Positions 9,258 to 18,448 of a stretch of DNA of 64,000 nucleotides are shown piece after piece. This DNA comes from Streptomyces luomodiensis. GTDB taxonomy: Bacteria > Actinomycetota > Actinomycetes > Streptomycetales > Streptomycetaceae. Position numbers and translations under genes: made by a program. Position 1 is the first letter of the stretch. Each line of letters starts with the position of its first letter. Below the pieces are notes generated by a model. That model had not been told where the DNA came from and searched no databases. It saw only the letters and a program-made list of their open reading frames with translations. Location of the stretch: contig NZ_CP117522.1 of assembly GCF_031679605.1 (NCBI RefSeq), positions 9,980,494 to 10,044,493 of the forward strand. The letters run 5' to 3'.

Positions 9258-10109
9258 ACACCGCATCGACCGAACCCCTCCGCGTCGGCCGGCTCCCCGC
9301 AGAGGCCGACGACCGACGACCATCACCTTGGCCTCCACGACGCCGCCCCTGTGGCCACTGACGCTGCGCGGTTCACCGAGGCCCTGGTGGACAAAGCCAT
9401 CACCCGCAAAGCCATCACCCGCAAGGCCATGATCTGCGTCCACGGCCACGTCGGATTGGGCAAAACCTTCGCCATCAACGCCGCCTGCCGCAAACTCGCC
9501 CCAGGCGCCACACGATGGCTGCAGTTCGCTCAGTCCCCCAACGTGGCACAGATCCGCGCAGCGCTATGGGGTGCCCTGGAACTGCCCGGCCCGGCGCCGG
9601 TGAACACCGCCTGCACCTGCGACGAGCAGATCGGGCACGCCCTGGCCGGCGACTTCCACCTCCTGCTGCTGGACGAAGTGCAGCACCTCGGGCCTACCGC
9701 ACTCGAATACATTAGGAGCCTGTGGGATGCAAACGACAGGACCGCCAAGAGCTTGTCCATCGTCTTCGTCGGCAGCGGAAACATCCGTCAGAAAGTCCTG
9801 CACCGCCCAGCCCTGTACTCACGCATCCACCGCTGGCAGCAGTTCAGCCCCCTCACCACGGCCGAAATCCTCACCGTCATCCCTACCTACCACCAGCTGT
9901 GGAAGGGTGCGGAGGAGGACCTGCTGTTCTGGATCGACGACTGCGCAGGACACGGCTGCTTCCGCAGCTGGGCCAATCTCACCGTCATCATCCAAGACGC
10001 CCTCGACGACGACCCCAACCTCACCCTCAGCAAGGACCTGGTTCGCCGGGCCCTCAGCCAACTCGACCCGACCGCCCGCTTTCCCGGCGACATCGGAACC
10101 GGCCACTGA
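9254..10109 (+). pseudogene. tniB-like transposition ATPase with a 7-bp tandem duplication near its start
   Basis: AAA+ ATPase partner of TniA. Walker A is GHVGLGKTFAINAAC, Walker B is FHLLLLDEVQHLGP, with a sensor segment SLSIVFVGSGNI. The natural start is the ATG at 9254, overlapping the end of tniA. A tandem GACGACC duplication at about 9308-9321 throws the frame off by one; removing one copy joins residues 1-18 in frame to the body. A GTG at 9351 still allows a 252-residue product (9351-10109) that keeps all ATPase motifs, so some function may survive. A second small in-frame duplication (AITRKAITRKAM) follows the start. Confidence 0.78.
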
Positions 10110-10246
10110 ACCCGCACCCTCGCCCGGGGCGCCCAGGCAACAAGAAACGTGCAGCTGCAGAAGAAGACTCCGGACATCCGGGCCGCCCGGGCCACCTCAG
10201 TCGACACAGCACCCACCAGCCCCCGATACCCACCGGAGACAACCAC

Positions 10247-10723
10247 ATGACCAAAACCCTCACCGGCGGCCTCCACGACCCCGGACAACCACCCCCTCGG
10301 CCAAGCGATGAACACGCAGAACGCATGGTCCTCGCCGCCCTCCTGCAGCACCCGGCATCAACCACTCACCTGACCGCGATCCTGGACACCAAACACTTCA
10401 CCACCCCCGCCCACCAGCAAGTCTTCTCCGCCGCCGTCGCCGCATACAGGCGCAACCAGTCCTGCGCCCCAGCGGACGTCCTCGCCGAAATGGCCCGCCG
10501 CCAGCACGACCACCCCAGTGCCCCGACCGCGGCCGCCCCCGAGCAACTGGTGATCAGCCTGGCCAACTCAGCGCCGGTGGAAGCCGTGACGCTGTATTAT
10601 GCCGCGATCATTCGCGACCTAGCCGCCCTGCGCCGCCGACACCAGCGAAACTGGCACCCCGAAGGGCTGCCTGACCCGCCCATGCGCGGTTTCCTCGTCG
10701 ACGAGGACGACGACCATCCCTGA
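10247..10723 (+). CDS. DnaB-helicase N-terminal-domain-like protein
   Basis: 158 residues with ATG 10247 and a RBS (GGAGAC). The middle matches the N-terminal, DnaG-contacting domain of replicative helicase DnaB: DEHAERMVLAALLQHPAS, then FTTPAHQQVFSAAVAAYR and a VTLYYAAIIRDLAALRR helix. The ATPase domain is not present. It follows tniB by about 140 bp and was probably part of the same transposon. A stand-alone DnaB-N domain may contact the host primase or replisome during transposition; that role is inference. The carrying transposon appears inactive. Confidence 0.7.
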   Translation: MTKTLTGGLHDPGQPPPRPSDEHAERMVLAALLQHPASTTHLTAILDTKHFTTPAHQQVFSAAVAAYRRNQSCAPADVLAEMARRQHDHPSAPTAAAPEQLVISLANSAPVEAVTLYYAAIIRDLAALRRRHQRNWHPEGLPDPPMRGFLVDEDDDHP

Positions 10724-10752
10724 ATAAACACACCATGTCGCCCAGCATTGCC

Positions 10753-10962
10753 TCACACACCGATGAAGTCGCCGTAGACACGCCGCTGTGGTTCCATCAC
10801 CTGCAGCAGGTGGGCCGACTGCGGCTGGCCGGCCATGAGAACGTGCTGGGCCTGGGTCTGCTCGCGCTGGCTCTGGCGGCTCCACCAGGCGCTCAACAGC
10901 GCCGGCACACCAGCCAGTACCCCGCCGGCCACCGCGCCCACCACTCCGGCCCCACTGCTCAT
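10753..10962 (-). CDS. Small membrane-anchored hypothetical protein, probably C-terminally truncated
   Basis: 69 residues: an N-terminal Gly/Ala-rich transmembrane helix (VVGAVAGGVLAGVPALLSAW) followed by a charged, Gln-rich helix (SRQSQREQTQAQHVL). This is the usual start of longer Streptomyces membrane-anchored coiled-coil proteins. The abrupt end about 30 bp from the DnaB-N gene suggests truncation at the edge of the transposon. Confidence 0.45.
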   Translation of the reverse strand: MSSGAGVVGAVAGGVLAGVPALLSAWWSRQSQREQTQAQHVLMAGQPQSAHLLQVMEPQRRVYGDFIGV

Positions 10963-11032
10963 CCCTACCGGTCATCATCGCTCAGCACCACGCCCGGCCC
11001 AGGGTCGGCCCATCGGGCGTGGCCTCGGGGGC

Positions 11033-12649
11033 TTAGAGCGGGGGACAGGTGCGGGCTCCACGGGCTGCGGGACGGGTCGCGATCTGATCGGTGCGTACCC
11101 GCAGCGTCTTCTTCGTGAGGTCGGCTGTGCCCCGGGCCCGTTGCGGGTCCCATAGCCAGGTTTCGTCTCCGGTGACATCAAACATGAGGACCGGGTGACC
11201 GGTGGGCACCGGCCCTGGCTGCACAGCCGTCTTGGCCTCATCGAGCGGGCTCACACAGACCCGCCGGGCGCTGATGCCGAAAAACGGTGAAGGATCGTGC
11301 CCGGCTGCAGCCTGTGTAGCGGTGTGATCGGCAGCCTCAGCGGCGGAGGACAGCCCCAGTATTAAGGCCATCAGCATCATCAGCGTGGTGAGCGTGCTGA
11401 CAATGACGATGCAGTACGACTTCGAGCCGGTGATCCAGTAGAAGTGCCGGGCCCAGCCGAGCGCGGCCAGCCCGCACAACGCGGCAGCGATGCACAGGCC
11501 GGCCGGTTTCACGCCAGCGAGATACATCCACAGGGGATCAACATTAGCGGTCGAAAGAGGGACACCAAGGCACACGGTCAGGTAGACGCCCTGGGCCAGG
11601 CGTCCCATCCAGGGCAGTACCCAGGCCAGAGGGAGAACGGCGATCGGGAGCAGAGCTACGGCGTTGCGGGAGAACCAGCTCTGACGCAGCGCGTACATAC
11701 AGCCACGCAGCACCAGCAGCCCGCACAGTACGATCCCCGCCGGCCACAGGCCGCCCACGCTTCCCAACGTCGTGGATATCGCCCGGCTGATGAAGCCGCA
11801 TAACCCCGCACCACCGACAAAGGTCAGCCCACACAGCCAGATGATCACCCGGGGGTGCCGTTCCCGGTCGGCGAACCACGAACCTACCCACCACGCTGCC
11901 GCCGGCACCAACGGCGCCAGCGCGATCTGCCACCACAGGCCCACGGCCGCCAGCACCCAGCCGAACAGCATCGCGGTCGCACCGACCGCCATGCCTGGAA
12001 GCCCCAAGGCCCGGGCGTGCCACGGAGCAGGATCCCGCGGACGCAGGGCATGAGCGGAGGCGATCCCGGGCCGCACATCATGAAGATCCTCATCGAAGGC
12101 CACACCTCCCAGATCCGGCCGCAGACGAACAGCTGCCAAAGCCTCCTGGCGCGTGCCCGGGCCGTCCAGACGTACCCGGCGGTGCACGTCCGCCGCCCCC
12201 ACCTGCACCCACAGCCGTGCGGCCCAGCTGGGTCCCCAGCCGGTCTTCCGGTACACGTGCCAGGTACTGACAACCGTTCGTGCGTCTTCGGGCTCCAGCA
12301 GCGTGGCGTCACCGACATGTACCGTTACCCGGCCCGCCAGCGCCGCCATGACGCGGCGCTCAGCCTCACTTAACGCCCCCCAACGGCTGCCCCGCAGACG
12401 CACTTCCACCCGGTAGAGCGCCATCGCGTCATCCTGCTGGGCATGATCCACGCGGGAGAACAGCAGGCCGCACCGCTCCCACTGCTCGCGGGCGGTGTCC
12501 TCTTCCCTGCCGCCGGGCACGCGGACCATCACAACCGCACGGTGCGTGAAGTCCCCGGTCTGCGGCGACACGTCGGGCCTGTCACTGTCCTCGCTAGGCG
12601 GGGCGGGGACACGACAGGAGCGGAACGGGGCGACAAGCGCGCTTGCCAT
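11033..12649 (-). CDS. Large multi-spanning membrane protein, function unknown
   Basis: 538 residues. The N-terminal ~200 are soluble and basic (HRAVVMVRVPGGREEDTARE, LYRVEVRLRGSRWGALSEAE), then about nine hydrophobic segments between residues ~215 and 425 (AVGATAMLFGWVLAAVGLWW, VILCGLLVLRGCMYALRQ, IVIVSTLTTLMMLMALILGL), then an extracytoplasmic-looking C-terminal domain (GHPVLMFDVTGDETWLWDPQ). Start chosen at ATG 12649, which has a GGAGG RBS at good spacing. No family recognised. It stands alone, with no operon partner visible. Confidence 0.7.
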   Translation of the reverse strand: MASALVAPFRSCRVPAPPSEDSDRPDVSPQTGDFTHRAVVMVRVPGGREEDTAREQWERCGLLFSRVDHAQQDDAMALYRVEVRLRGSRWGALSEAERRVMAALAGRVTVHVGDATLLEPEDARTVVSTWHVYRKTGWGPSWAARLWVQVGAADVHRRVRLDGPGTRQEALAAVRLRPDLGGVAFDEDLHDVRPGIASAHALRPRDPAPWHARALGLPGMAVGATAMLFGWVLAAVGLWWQIALAPLVPAAAWWVGSWFADRERHPRVIIWLCGLTFVGGAGLCGFISRAISTTLGSVGGLWPAGIVLCGLLVLRGCMYALRQSWFSRNAVALLPIAVLPLAWVLPWMGRLAQGVYLTVCLGVPLSTANVDPLWMYLAGVKPAGLCIAAALCGLAALGWARHFYWITGSKSYCIVIVSTLTTLMMLMALILGLSSAAEAADHTATQAAAGHDPSPFFGISARRVCVSPLDEAKTAVQPGPVPTGHPVLMFDVTGDETWLWDPQRARGTADLTKKTLRVRTDQIATRPAARGARTCPPL

Positions 12650-12934
12650 GATGGCGAACCTCCGGCACGGACCTGGCAGACACAGCGGAGCAACACCAGC
12701 GCGGTCGATGAAGGCACTCGCGCCGGAAGCCCGCTGGCCCGCGACTGCACTACGCAACAGTGACCCAGCGATGCTGCGACCTTCCCCCGGACTGTTGCGT
12801 CGCTCTTATCGTCCCGTCGCCCACTGACACTGCCGTGCACCTCGTGGCCCCGGAAGCGCCTCCATACGCCGGTCCCCAAGGTCGCTTCGCAGGCTGGGGC
12901 TGTTCGCACTTCCTTAGGTGGCGCGCCCGCAGGC

Positions 12935-13075
12935 GTGCCCCTCCCAGCGATCCAGCGTCGGCGGGTGCCGGCGCCATATCGGGCCCGACGTGCGAAAGGT
13001 GCGCACCTTTGGGATGCGGATGGGCGCCGTTTTCTCGACCTGATGCTGGGGTTCGGTAGTGTCATCCTCGGCTCG
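12935..13075 (+). pseudogene. Class III aminotransferase N-terminal fragment
   Basis: About 40 residues match the start of PLP-dependent class III aminotransferases: ARRAKGAHLWDADGRRFLDL then MLGFGSVILG. The frame then diverges into unrelated sequence and nothing of the PLP-binding core follows. No start or RBS is evident. 13230-13500 downstream holds no recognised gene. Confidence 0.6.
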
Positions 13076-13510
13076 CCCGGCTGCGCGCTGCCAAACAGGG
13101 CCGCAAAGCGTCGGGCGGCGTGGGTACGCTGGTGCTGGACAACCCCACCCCCCCAGACAGTGTCCGTGTCCCGCTCCTTCGCGGTCTGAAGGCTCCGGCT
13201 CCTGGCAAATGCCGGCACCGGGCGGCACTCTCTCTTCCTCAGGCGGAGTGCGCAGGCCGAGCGAAGGAGACAGTCATCATGAGGTCGGGTGATGGTCAGG
13301 TTTCGTCATCTCCCGACACTCCCGCAGACCGGGGGAGCCCAGCGCCTCCTGCCTGGTGCAGGGGGCAGCAGAAGTAGGGGGCGTCGAAGTTCCAGTCCGC
13401 GCGTGGAGGGTAGCGCTGAGGTCTTACGCCGGAGGAAGACTGCATCCCAGGGGTTGCCTGCTCTCGTGCACGCTATGGGCTGTTGGCCGGTGAGAGCTGG
13501 TTAGAGGTTG

Positions 13511-14302
13511 TCACTGGTCTGCGGGTGGGCGGGTTCCGCGCTGCTGGTTGATGCGTGAGGCGCGCTCTTTCAGCGTGGCTGGCCGGGTGTCGTAGAGCAG
13601 CCTCAGGGCGTGTTCCAGGAGATCGACCCCGTCGAGGACATCAGCGACGGACAAAGAGTCCTCGTGGCTGGCGTCGTTGCCTATCCACTTCACCGCTTCG
13701 AGCAGGTCGGCTTCTTCCGGATGGCCGACGGTACGGAACTTCACGATGCGGTCGTGGGCCGTGAACCGCTGTGTCTTGCCTTTGGCTGTTGTCGCAGTGC
13801 GGGGGATGTTCTGATCGTCCAGGAGTGCTTCGGCTGCTGCTCGTACCCGGTTACCGGCTGAGCTCGGGTCCGCCCACAGGACAGTGGAGGCCGCCTGCAG
13901 TCGTTCCTCGATCGGAGCGGGTATCTCAAGGCGCGGCGCGGTAGGGAGGAGCTTGAGGGCGGGAAGGAAGAAGCGTGGTGTGAAGAGCGGGTAGAAGCTG
14001 TCCCCGTCCCAGCGGTTTTCGTCATCTCGCTGCTCGATCAGTTTCCAGTCGCCGGTAACCACGACGTACTCACGGCACTGCGCGCGGCCGCAGACCAGTG
14101 CCCCATGGAACTGGCCATGGATCCATTCGGGTTCCCAGAAGTCATGCTTGCGCCAGTCTCTGCTCTCCCAGCTTTCCTCCCGTGCGAGAGGGTGCTGATC
14201 GTCGGGGCCGAGCTCTCCGCGGAAGCAGGAAGGGCAGGGGATCATAGGCCAGGTGTCGTCTGTCCAGCCCCGCGCGAGGGTTTTCAGAACTTCGACTTCC
14301 AT
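13511..14302 (-). CDS. DUF4145-domain protein
   Basis: 263 residues. The N-terminal part has a Cys pair (MIPCPSCFRGEL) and a later Cys (LVCGRAQCREYVVV) suggesting a zinc site. The C-terminal part is the DUF4145 helical domain (GNRVRAAAEALLDDQNIP, AVKWIGNDASHEDSLSVADV, LDGVDLLEHALRLLYDT), often found in or beside restriction and other defence genes. Start ATG 14302 has a RBS (AGGAGCC). It lies 110 bp upstream of the end of no partner gene on its strand; the RHH gene is just upstream (14412-14654) and may be co-transcribed. Confidence 0.7.
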   Translation of the reverse strand: MEVEVLKTLARGWTDDTWPMIPCPSCFRGELGPDDQHPLAREESWESRDWRKHDFWEPEWIHGQFHGALVCGRAQCREYVVVTGDWKLIEQRDDENRWDGDSFYPLFTPRFFLPALKLLPTAPRLEIPAPIEERLQAASTVLWADPSSAGNRVRAAAEALLDDQNIPRTATTAKGKTQRFTAHDRIVKFRTVGHPEEADLLEAVKWIGNDASHEDSLSVADVLDGVDLLEHALRLLYDTRPATLKERASRINQQRGTRPPADQ

Positions 14303-14411
14303 GACCGGCTCCTGACGGTGTCTGGAGGAGTTGCTGGGTGGGGACAGGCCTGTGGAACGTACACGCCGTAAAAGGGAGTACGGCTGGTATGAGGCTGTGG
14401 GATGGTACAAA

Positions 14412-14654
14412 TCAGACGATGTGGACGCGTTCGGTGTTGCCGTTCTCGTCTCGCAGGAGGACCTCTTTTCCGTTGGCCATCTGCTGGGCGAGGAAGGCGT
14501 AGACCTGTACGGCCCGGTTGATGGTGTCGGTCTTGGATAGTCCGGTGATCCTCATGAGTGCGGTGACCGCCTGGGCGGCCACCGGGATGAGGGTGACGGT
14601 GAAGCGCTCGTTCTCCGTGCGTACGGCGTGAAGATTGTCCGCTTCTCGGGCCAT
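14412..14654 (-). CDS. Ribbon-helix-helix-like DNA-binding protein
   Basis: 80 residues. The middle fits a ribbon-helix-helix fold: a strand (RFTVTLIPVAAQAVTALMRI), then TGLSKTDTINRAVQVYAFLA as helix A-turn-helix B. Start ATG 14654 has GAGG 9 nt upstream; an alternative ATG at 14669 lacks one. Two near-identical palindromes lie 80-160 bp upstream (14735-14812) and are the likely operator, which suggests autoregulation. It may regulate the DUF4145 gene downstream. Confidence 0.72.
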   Translation of the reverse strand: MAREADNLHAVRTENERFTVTLIPVAAQAVTALMRITGLSKTDTINRAVQVYAFLAQQMANGKEVLLRDENGNTERVHIV

Positions 14655-14734
14655 GTCTCTCAGCCTCATTCAGGTCGGGGGAGGCACCTGCTTTGATGCC
14701 GGTCTCCCATCATGACATCTCCGCACCTGGGTGG

Positions 14735-14812
14735 CACCAATTTGGTGTGTGGATGTGGCCGATCAGGTGCTCCCAAGTTCTGCTGGACACAGCATGCAGC
14801 ACCAATCTGGTG
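14735..14812. promoter_or_regulatory. Paired 13-bp palindromes, probable RHH operator
   Basis: CACCAATTTGGTG (14735-14747), a perfect 6+1+6 palindrome, and CACCAATCTGGTG (14800-14812), with centres 65 bp apart. They lie upstream of the ribbon-helix-helix gene. Dimeric RHH repressors commonly bind such short palindromes. Assignment to this protein is inference from position. Confidence 0.6.
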
Positions 14813-15069
14813 ACTTGGCGGTGCGCTGTAGGTCTGCCGTCGTGTATTCTGGGGCTGCGGCGATTGCCGTGGAGTGCAGTCGATCAGAGGGGTCCACCAT
14901 GCCAAATCTCCTATGCCAGCGGTTCAACGGGCGTCTTTGGAGAGCCCGTTGCTCGGCCCTCTACGACTCGTAGGGGCGAGCAGCTGGCTGGGAGTGAGTG
15001 ATCGAGCTGAGTCGCGCGCCGGTTCGCGGTGCGGGGTTCGATCGCCGCAGCTTGGAGGACCCAGCCCTA

Positions 15070-15444
15070 ATGATCGAGACCAATGCACCGGCCACCCTTC
15101 CGGCAATTGACGGCGAGCAGCCGTCGCCGCAGGCCGAGGTGCAGATCTGGACGACCTCCGTCGACCAGGAGGAAGCGCCCAGCAGCGAAGCGCGGGTGGA
15201 CATCGAAGTGTCCAAGGCGAAGCTCAAGGCCGGTATGCGTGTCCCGGGCCATAATACCGGACAGATGATCAACGCGTCGACCCGTGTCCTGGGAATCACC
15301 GGCTCGGTGGCTGGCCCCTTCGTCGTGCTGAAGCTGTCTGTGGACCTGCAGATGCCCTGGCAGGGCATCTGGGCCCTGGCGCTGGTGATCGGGATCCTGC
15401 CCGTGATCCACGTCCTTCTCGGCAACCATCACGACAAGCAGTAG
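15070..15444 (+). CDS. Small two-helix membrane protein
   Basis: 124 residues. N-terminal 70 residues are soluble and acidic (DQEEAPSSEARVDIEVSKAK); the C-terminal part has two transmembrane segments (TGSVAGPFVVLKLSVDL and GIWALALVIGILPVIHVLLG) and a short basic tail. The ATG at 15070 has GGAGG upstream; an earlier in-frame start is possible. A strong hairpin terminator follows. No family recognised. Confidence 0.6.
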   Translation: MIETNAPATLPAIDGEQPSPQAEVQIWTTSVDQEEAPSSEARVDIEVSKAKLKAGMRVPGHNTGQMINASTRVLGITGSVAGPFVVLKLSVDLQMPWQGIWALALVIGILPVIHVLLGNHHDKQ

Positions 15445-15474
15445 CCAGTAGCGGGCTGATCCTACGTTCGAATC

Positions 15475-15500
15475 GGCGCCGGATTTTGTCCGGCGCCTTT
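15475..15500 (+). terminator. Rho-independent-like terminator
   Basis: Perfect 9-bp stem (GGCGCCGGA at 15475-15483 and TCCGGCGCC at 15489-15497) with loop TTTTG, followed by TTT. It lies 30 bp after the stop of the small membrane protein gene. Confidence 0.75.
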
Positions 15501-15635
15501 CGTGCCTGGTGGGTCAGCCAGCTGGGGCTGGGCAGTACCAACGGAACCAGGAGCTCGCGGCTTGCTCTCGAATCCGGCGTCTGGCTGGACGACCTCGAGT
15601 TGCTGACCGGCGTACGGCAGTCTCTGGCCAAGCTG

Positions 15636-15770
15636 ATGCCATCATCCGAGAACATCGATCCGGACGACGACCTGTTCGATTCGGAGTGCGTCAACGTCGG
15701 GTACGACGAGGAAGCCTTCTGCGACGCGATGTGTGACAGTTCCGACGTGCCTGCTGAAGATGATGAATGA
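15636..15770 (+). CDS. Short acidic hypothetical ORF
   Basis: 44 residues from ATG 15636 (ENIDPDDDLFDSECVNVGYD), strongly acidic. The frame is open further upstream but into the terminator hairpin. Could be the tail of a decayed gene; no family recognised. Confidence 0.3.
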   Translation: MPSSENIDPDDDLFDSECVNVGYDEEAFCDAMCDSSDVPAEDDE

Positions 15771-15853
15771 CTCTGCGCTGTCAGGAGCCCATGGCCCCGG
15801 AGGTGATGCCTGAACAGGCCACGCCAGCCTGGGACTTAGGGCAGGGTGGTGGT

Positions 15854-16243
15854 ATGGACAACAAGATCTGGGTGTTCACTACGAATGGCGAATGGCGGCA
15901 GGCGGAGGATCCGCTCGTATCACACCGGCATCTGGACGACTGGGAAGCCGAGGTGAAGGCAGCGGGCTACTCGTCTTGGGCCAAGTTTCCCCAGCAGGAC
16001 GCGACCCCTCTCGCTCTGGAGATCTACCGCAGTGACAAGGCGGGGTCGGAGCTGCTGTTCATTGTCAACGTCTCCACCAGCTCGTACTACGAGACGGTGT
16101 ATGCCGAAAGTGTACCGGCGCTGATGGAGCTCCTGGGGCGCTGGACACCGGTCGTTCAGGGTGCAGCCCTCGGAGCGTTGGCGGGACAACTCAACGATAA
16201 GGGCGTGATCACCTCAGTAGCCCGAAACCTGAACGCGAAGTAG
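15854..16243 (+). CDS. Hypothetical protein
   Basis: 129 residues beginning MDNKIWVFTTNGEW. Mixed alpha/beta composition with a regular pattern (ELLFIVNVSTSSYYETVYAE, ALMELLGRWTPVVQGAALGA), no signal peptide or membrane helix. Start at ATG 15854 is preferred over an earlier frame opening with little resemblance to coding sequence. No family recognised. 16244-16331 is non-coding and leads into a transposon-end repeat. Confidence 0.55.
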   Translation: MDNKIWVFTTNGEWRQAEDPLVSHRHLDDWEAEVKAAGYSSWAKFPQQDATPLALEIYRSDKAGSELLFIVNVSTSSYYETVYAESVPALMELLGRWTPVVQGAALGALAGQLNDKGVITSVARNLNAK

Positions 16244-16331
16244 GCACACCGGCCCGCTGAGTCCAGTCGCGGCCGAGAGCGTGACGCTCCGGGTCCCCAA
16301 CAGCCACCGACCCTTTATGCCCACATCATGC

Positions 16332-16466
16332 CGAGTTCGTTTCAGGATTTTGGCCGTGGTGTGGCGTTGTCATGAGCAGGGGTTTTTCATAGGGGGAGTT
16401 GAGGCAGGTGCTGAACTGCGAGTTCAGTGATTGTTTCGGAATGTAGTGATCGTCGCGGGATTTCAT
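16332..16466. repeat. Transposon-end repeat (copy 2)
   Basis: Imperfect direct repeat of 7692-7835: shared blocks include GCCGTGGTGTGG (versus ACCGTGGTGTGG), GGGGTTTTTCAT (versus GGGGTTTTCAT), and AGTGATTGTTTCGGAATGTA. No tniA or tniB follows here. Either a related element left this end behind or it is a solo end. Confidence 0.6.
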
Positions 16467-16619
16467 ATCCGTGGGGATGCCGCTCGCTCCCCGTGAGAGC
16501 GGTCCTTGCTGTCGCTCTGGGCCGGTGGCGTTGCCGTTGCCAGGATCGCCCTCAGCAGGAGCCCGTGCCGTGGCGCGAGTGGGCCGGTAGTCTTCCGCCC
16601 GGAATATAAGGGGTGGAAG

Positions 16620-18040
16620 TTGTATCTGGGGCGAGTCAGGGCCAAGGGCTTCAAGTCGCTGTTGAACATGGACGTTCCGCTGCGGCAGGGCGTCACGGTG
16701 GTAGTGGGGGAGAACAACGCGGGTAAGTCGAACTTCATCGACGCGCTTCGTCTGCTGACCGACCCGCTGGATGGTCGGCGCAGCAGGTGGTGGGAGGCCG
16801 AGGATGTCCATCCGTGGGCGGAAGCCTGCGCGGAATTGACCGCCGTCTATGGAGGGCTGACGCCTGCGGAGGCCGGCACCCATCTGCAGGCCCTGGTCCC
16901 CGCGGCAGAGGAACCGGGCCTGCCGGAAGGCCACTGCGCCCGCTACACCGTGCAGTTCACGCGCCGGCTGCCGACGCCCGGGCGCAGCGTCCGGTGTGGT
17001 CGGCGGGCCGACTGCTGGATGATCCGGAGCCGGAGGCGCGCCGCGCTATCCGGCACGTCTACCTGCCGCCGATGTGCAACGCCCAGCAGGAGCTGGCTTC
17101 CAGTGCTGGAAACCGGCTGCGGCTGATCCTCGCCGCAGAGCTGGGCGCGGAGGAGGCCATCAAGGACTTCGAGCGGGAGCAGGCTGACCACTTCAGGAGT
17201 CTGGAAGGGGACGAGAAGATCAAAGCGGCCCGCAAGAGGATCAACGGCCCGCTCGGGCTGCTGACCGCCGGGGCGCATCCCCAGCATATGGGGCTGTCGT
17301 TCGCGGACCTGACGCTGGTGTCCATAGCCCGGGCGCTGCGTACCCGGACGAGCGATGAGGGCCTGGCCGTCGAAGACATCGCACGCTCTGGTCTGGGTTA
17401 TGCCAACCTGTTGTACATCGCCACCGTGCTGGCCGAGCTGGAAGCCGCCCGGGACGCGGATTTGACACTGTTTCTGGTCGAGGAGCCCGAGGCACATCTC
17501 CATCCTAAGCTGCAGATTCTGCTGCTGGACCGTCTGCGGACTCAGGCCCTGCGCTCTCAGCAGGCCCCGCCGCCCGCCGAGGGAGCGTCCCTGGGACGCA
17601 TCCAGGTCGTCATCACCACCCATTCGCCGGTGCTGGCCGCGGCCGCCACGGTCGAGGACCTGGTAGTCCTCAGACGCTGCCGCACCCTCGCCCGCAGACC
17701 ACGACAGCAGACGCCCCGGCCCAGGCGGACGGCGCCCCCGCCAGCGCTGACGCCGACACCGAAGCGGAAGAGAAACCGGCAGGCTTCGCGTTCACCACGG
17801 CCGCCGTTTCGGTGGCTAAGATTCCCTTCGCCAGACACGAAGCCGCCAAACTCGACCGCTACCTCGACATCACCAAGAGCGCCATGCTCTTCGGTACCCG
17901 GGTGATCCTCGTCGAGGGCCTGGCCGAAGCACTGCTGATGCCCGCCTTCGCCGAGCTCGTCCTGTCCGCGCTGCCGCAGGAGGAGCGGCGCAGGGCGAAA
18001 GCCGTCTTTCGCGGCACCTGCATCGTTGCGGGTGGTGATT
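16620..18040 (+). pseudogene. OLD-family ATPase/TOPRIM nuclease, two frameshifts and truncated
   Basis: Overcoming-lysogenization-defect-like protein: an ABC-type ATPase plus C-terminal TOPRIM nuclease, a class with anti-phage members. Walker A is VVVGENNAGKSNFIDALRLL; the signature region and Walker B (FLVEEPEAHLHPKLQ) and the His switch (VVITTHSPVL) are present. The TOPRIM start is TRVILVEGLAEALL. Frameshifts lie near 16970 and near 17673, and the TOPRIM domain ends after CIVAGG at about 18035, before its DxD motif. TTG 16620 has a RBS (AAGGGG). Inactive as it stands. Confidence 0.82.
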
Positions 18041-18129
18041 CACACAACTCTCTGACTTGCAGACACCGAAGGGGTAGATGGTTCGCTGACACAGCCTTAG
18101 TCCGGTTCTTGGCACAGGCATGATGGCCC

Positions 18130-18448
18130 AGGGATCAGTCCTAATGGCGGCACTCTGGCCAGCGGAGACGAGGGCGGGAATATCCGGTTGTGGGATGTGG
18201 CGACCGGTGGGCTCCGCTCCACGCTGACCGGGCACGCCGACGACGTGAATTCGGTGGCGTTCAGCCCGGACGGTCACACTCTGGCCAGCACCAGCGACGA
18301 CAGGACAATCCGGTTGTGGGATATCTTTCTACCTGACCCTGCCGCCGCAGTCAGGAAGGTCTGCGAAGCCGTCCATAGGGCCGTCACGCGAAGCGAACGA
18401 ACACTCTATCTCGCAGGTCAACCTTCCAGCCCGGGATGTAAATCGTGA
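18130..18448 (+). pseudogene. WD40-repeat protein C-terminal fragment
   Basis: Two WD40 blades are visible (GGTLASGDEGGNIRLWDV; SVAFSPDGHTLASTSDDRTI then RLWD), followed by the C-terminal tail usual in Streptomyces STAND-WD40 proteins (AVRKVCEAVHRAVTRSERTL). The N-terminal part is missing; the sequence joins the broken OLD gene directly. Confidence 0.7.

Noticed and set aside
13279..13500. Small ORFs between the aminotransferase stub and the DUF4145 gene
   Set aside because: Short, no family resemblance, and composition fits random high-GC sequence.
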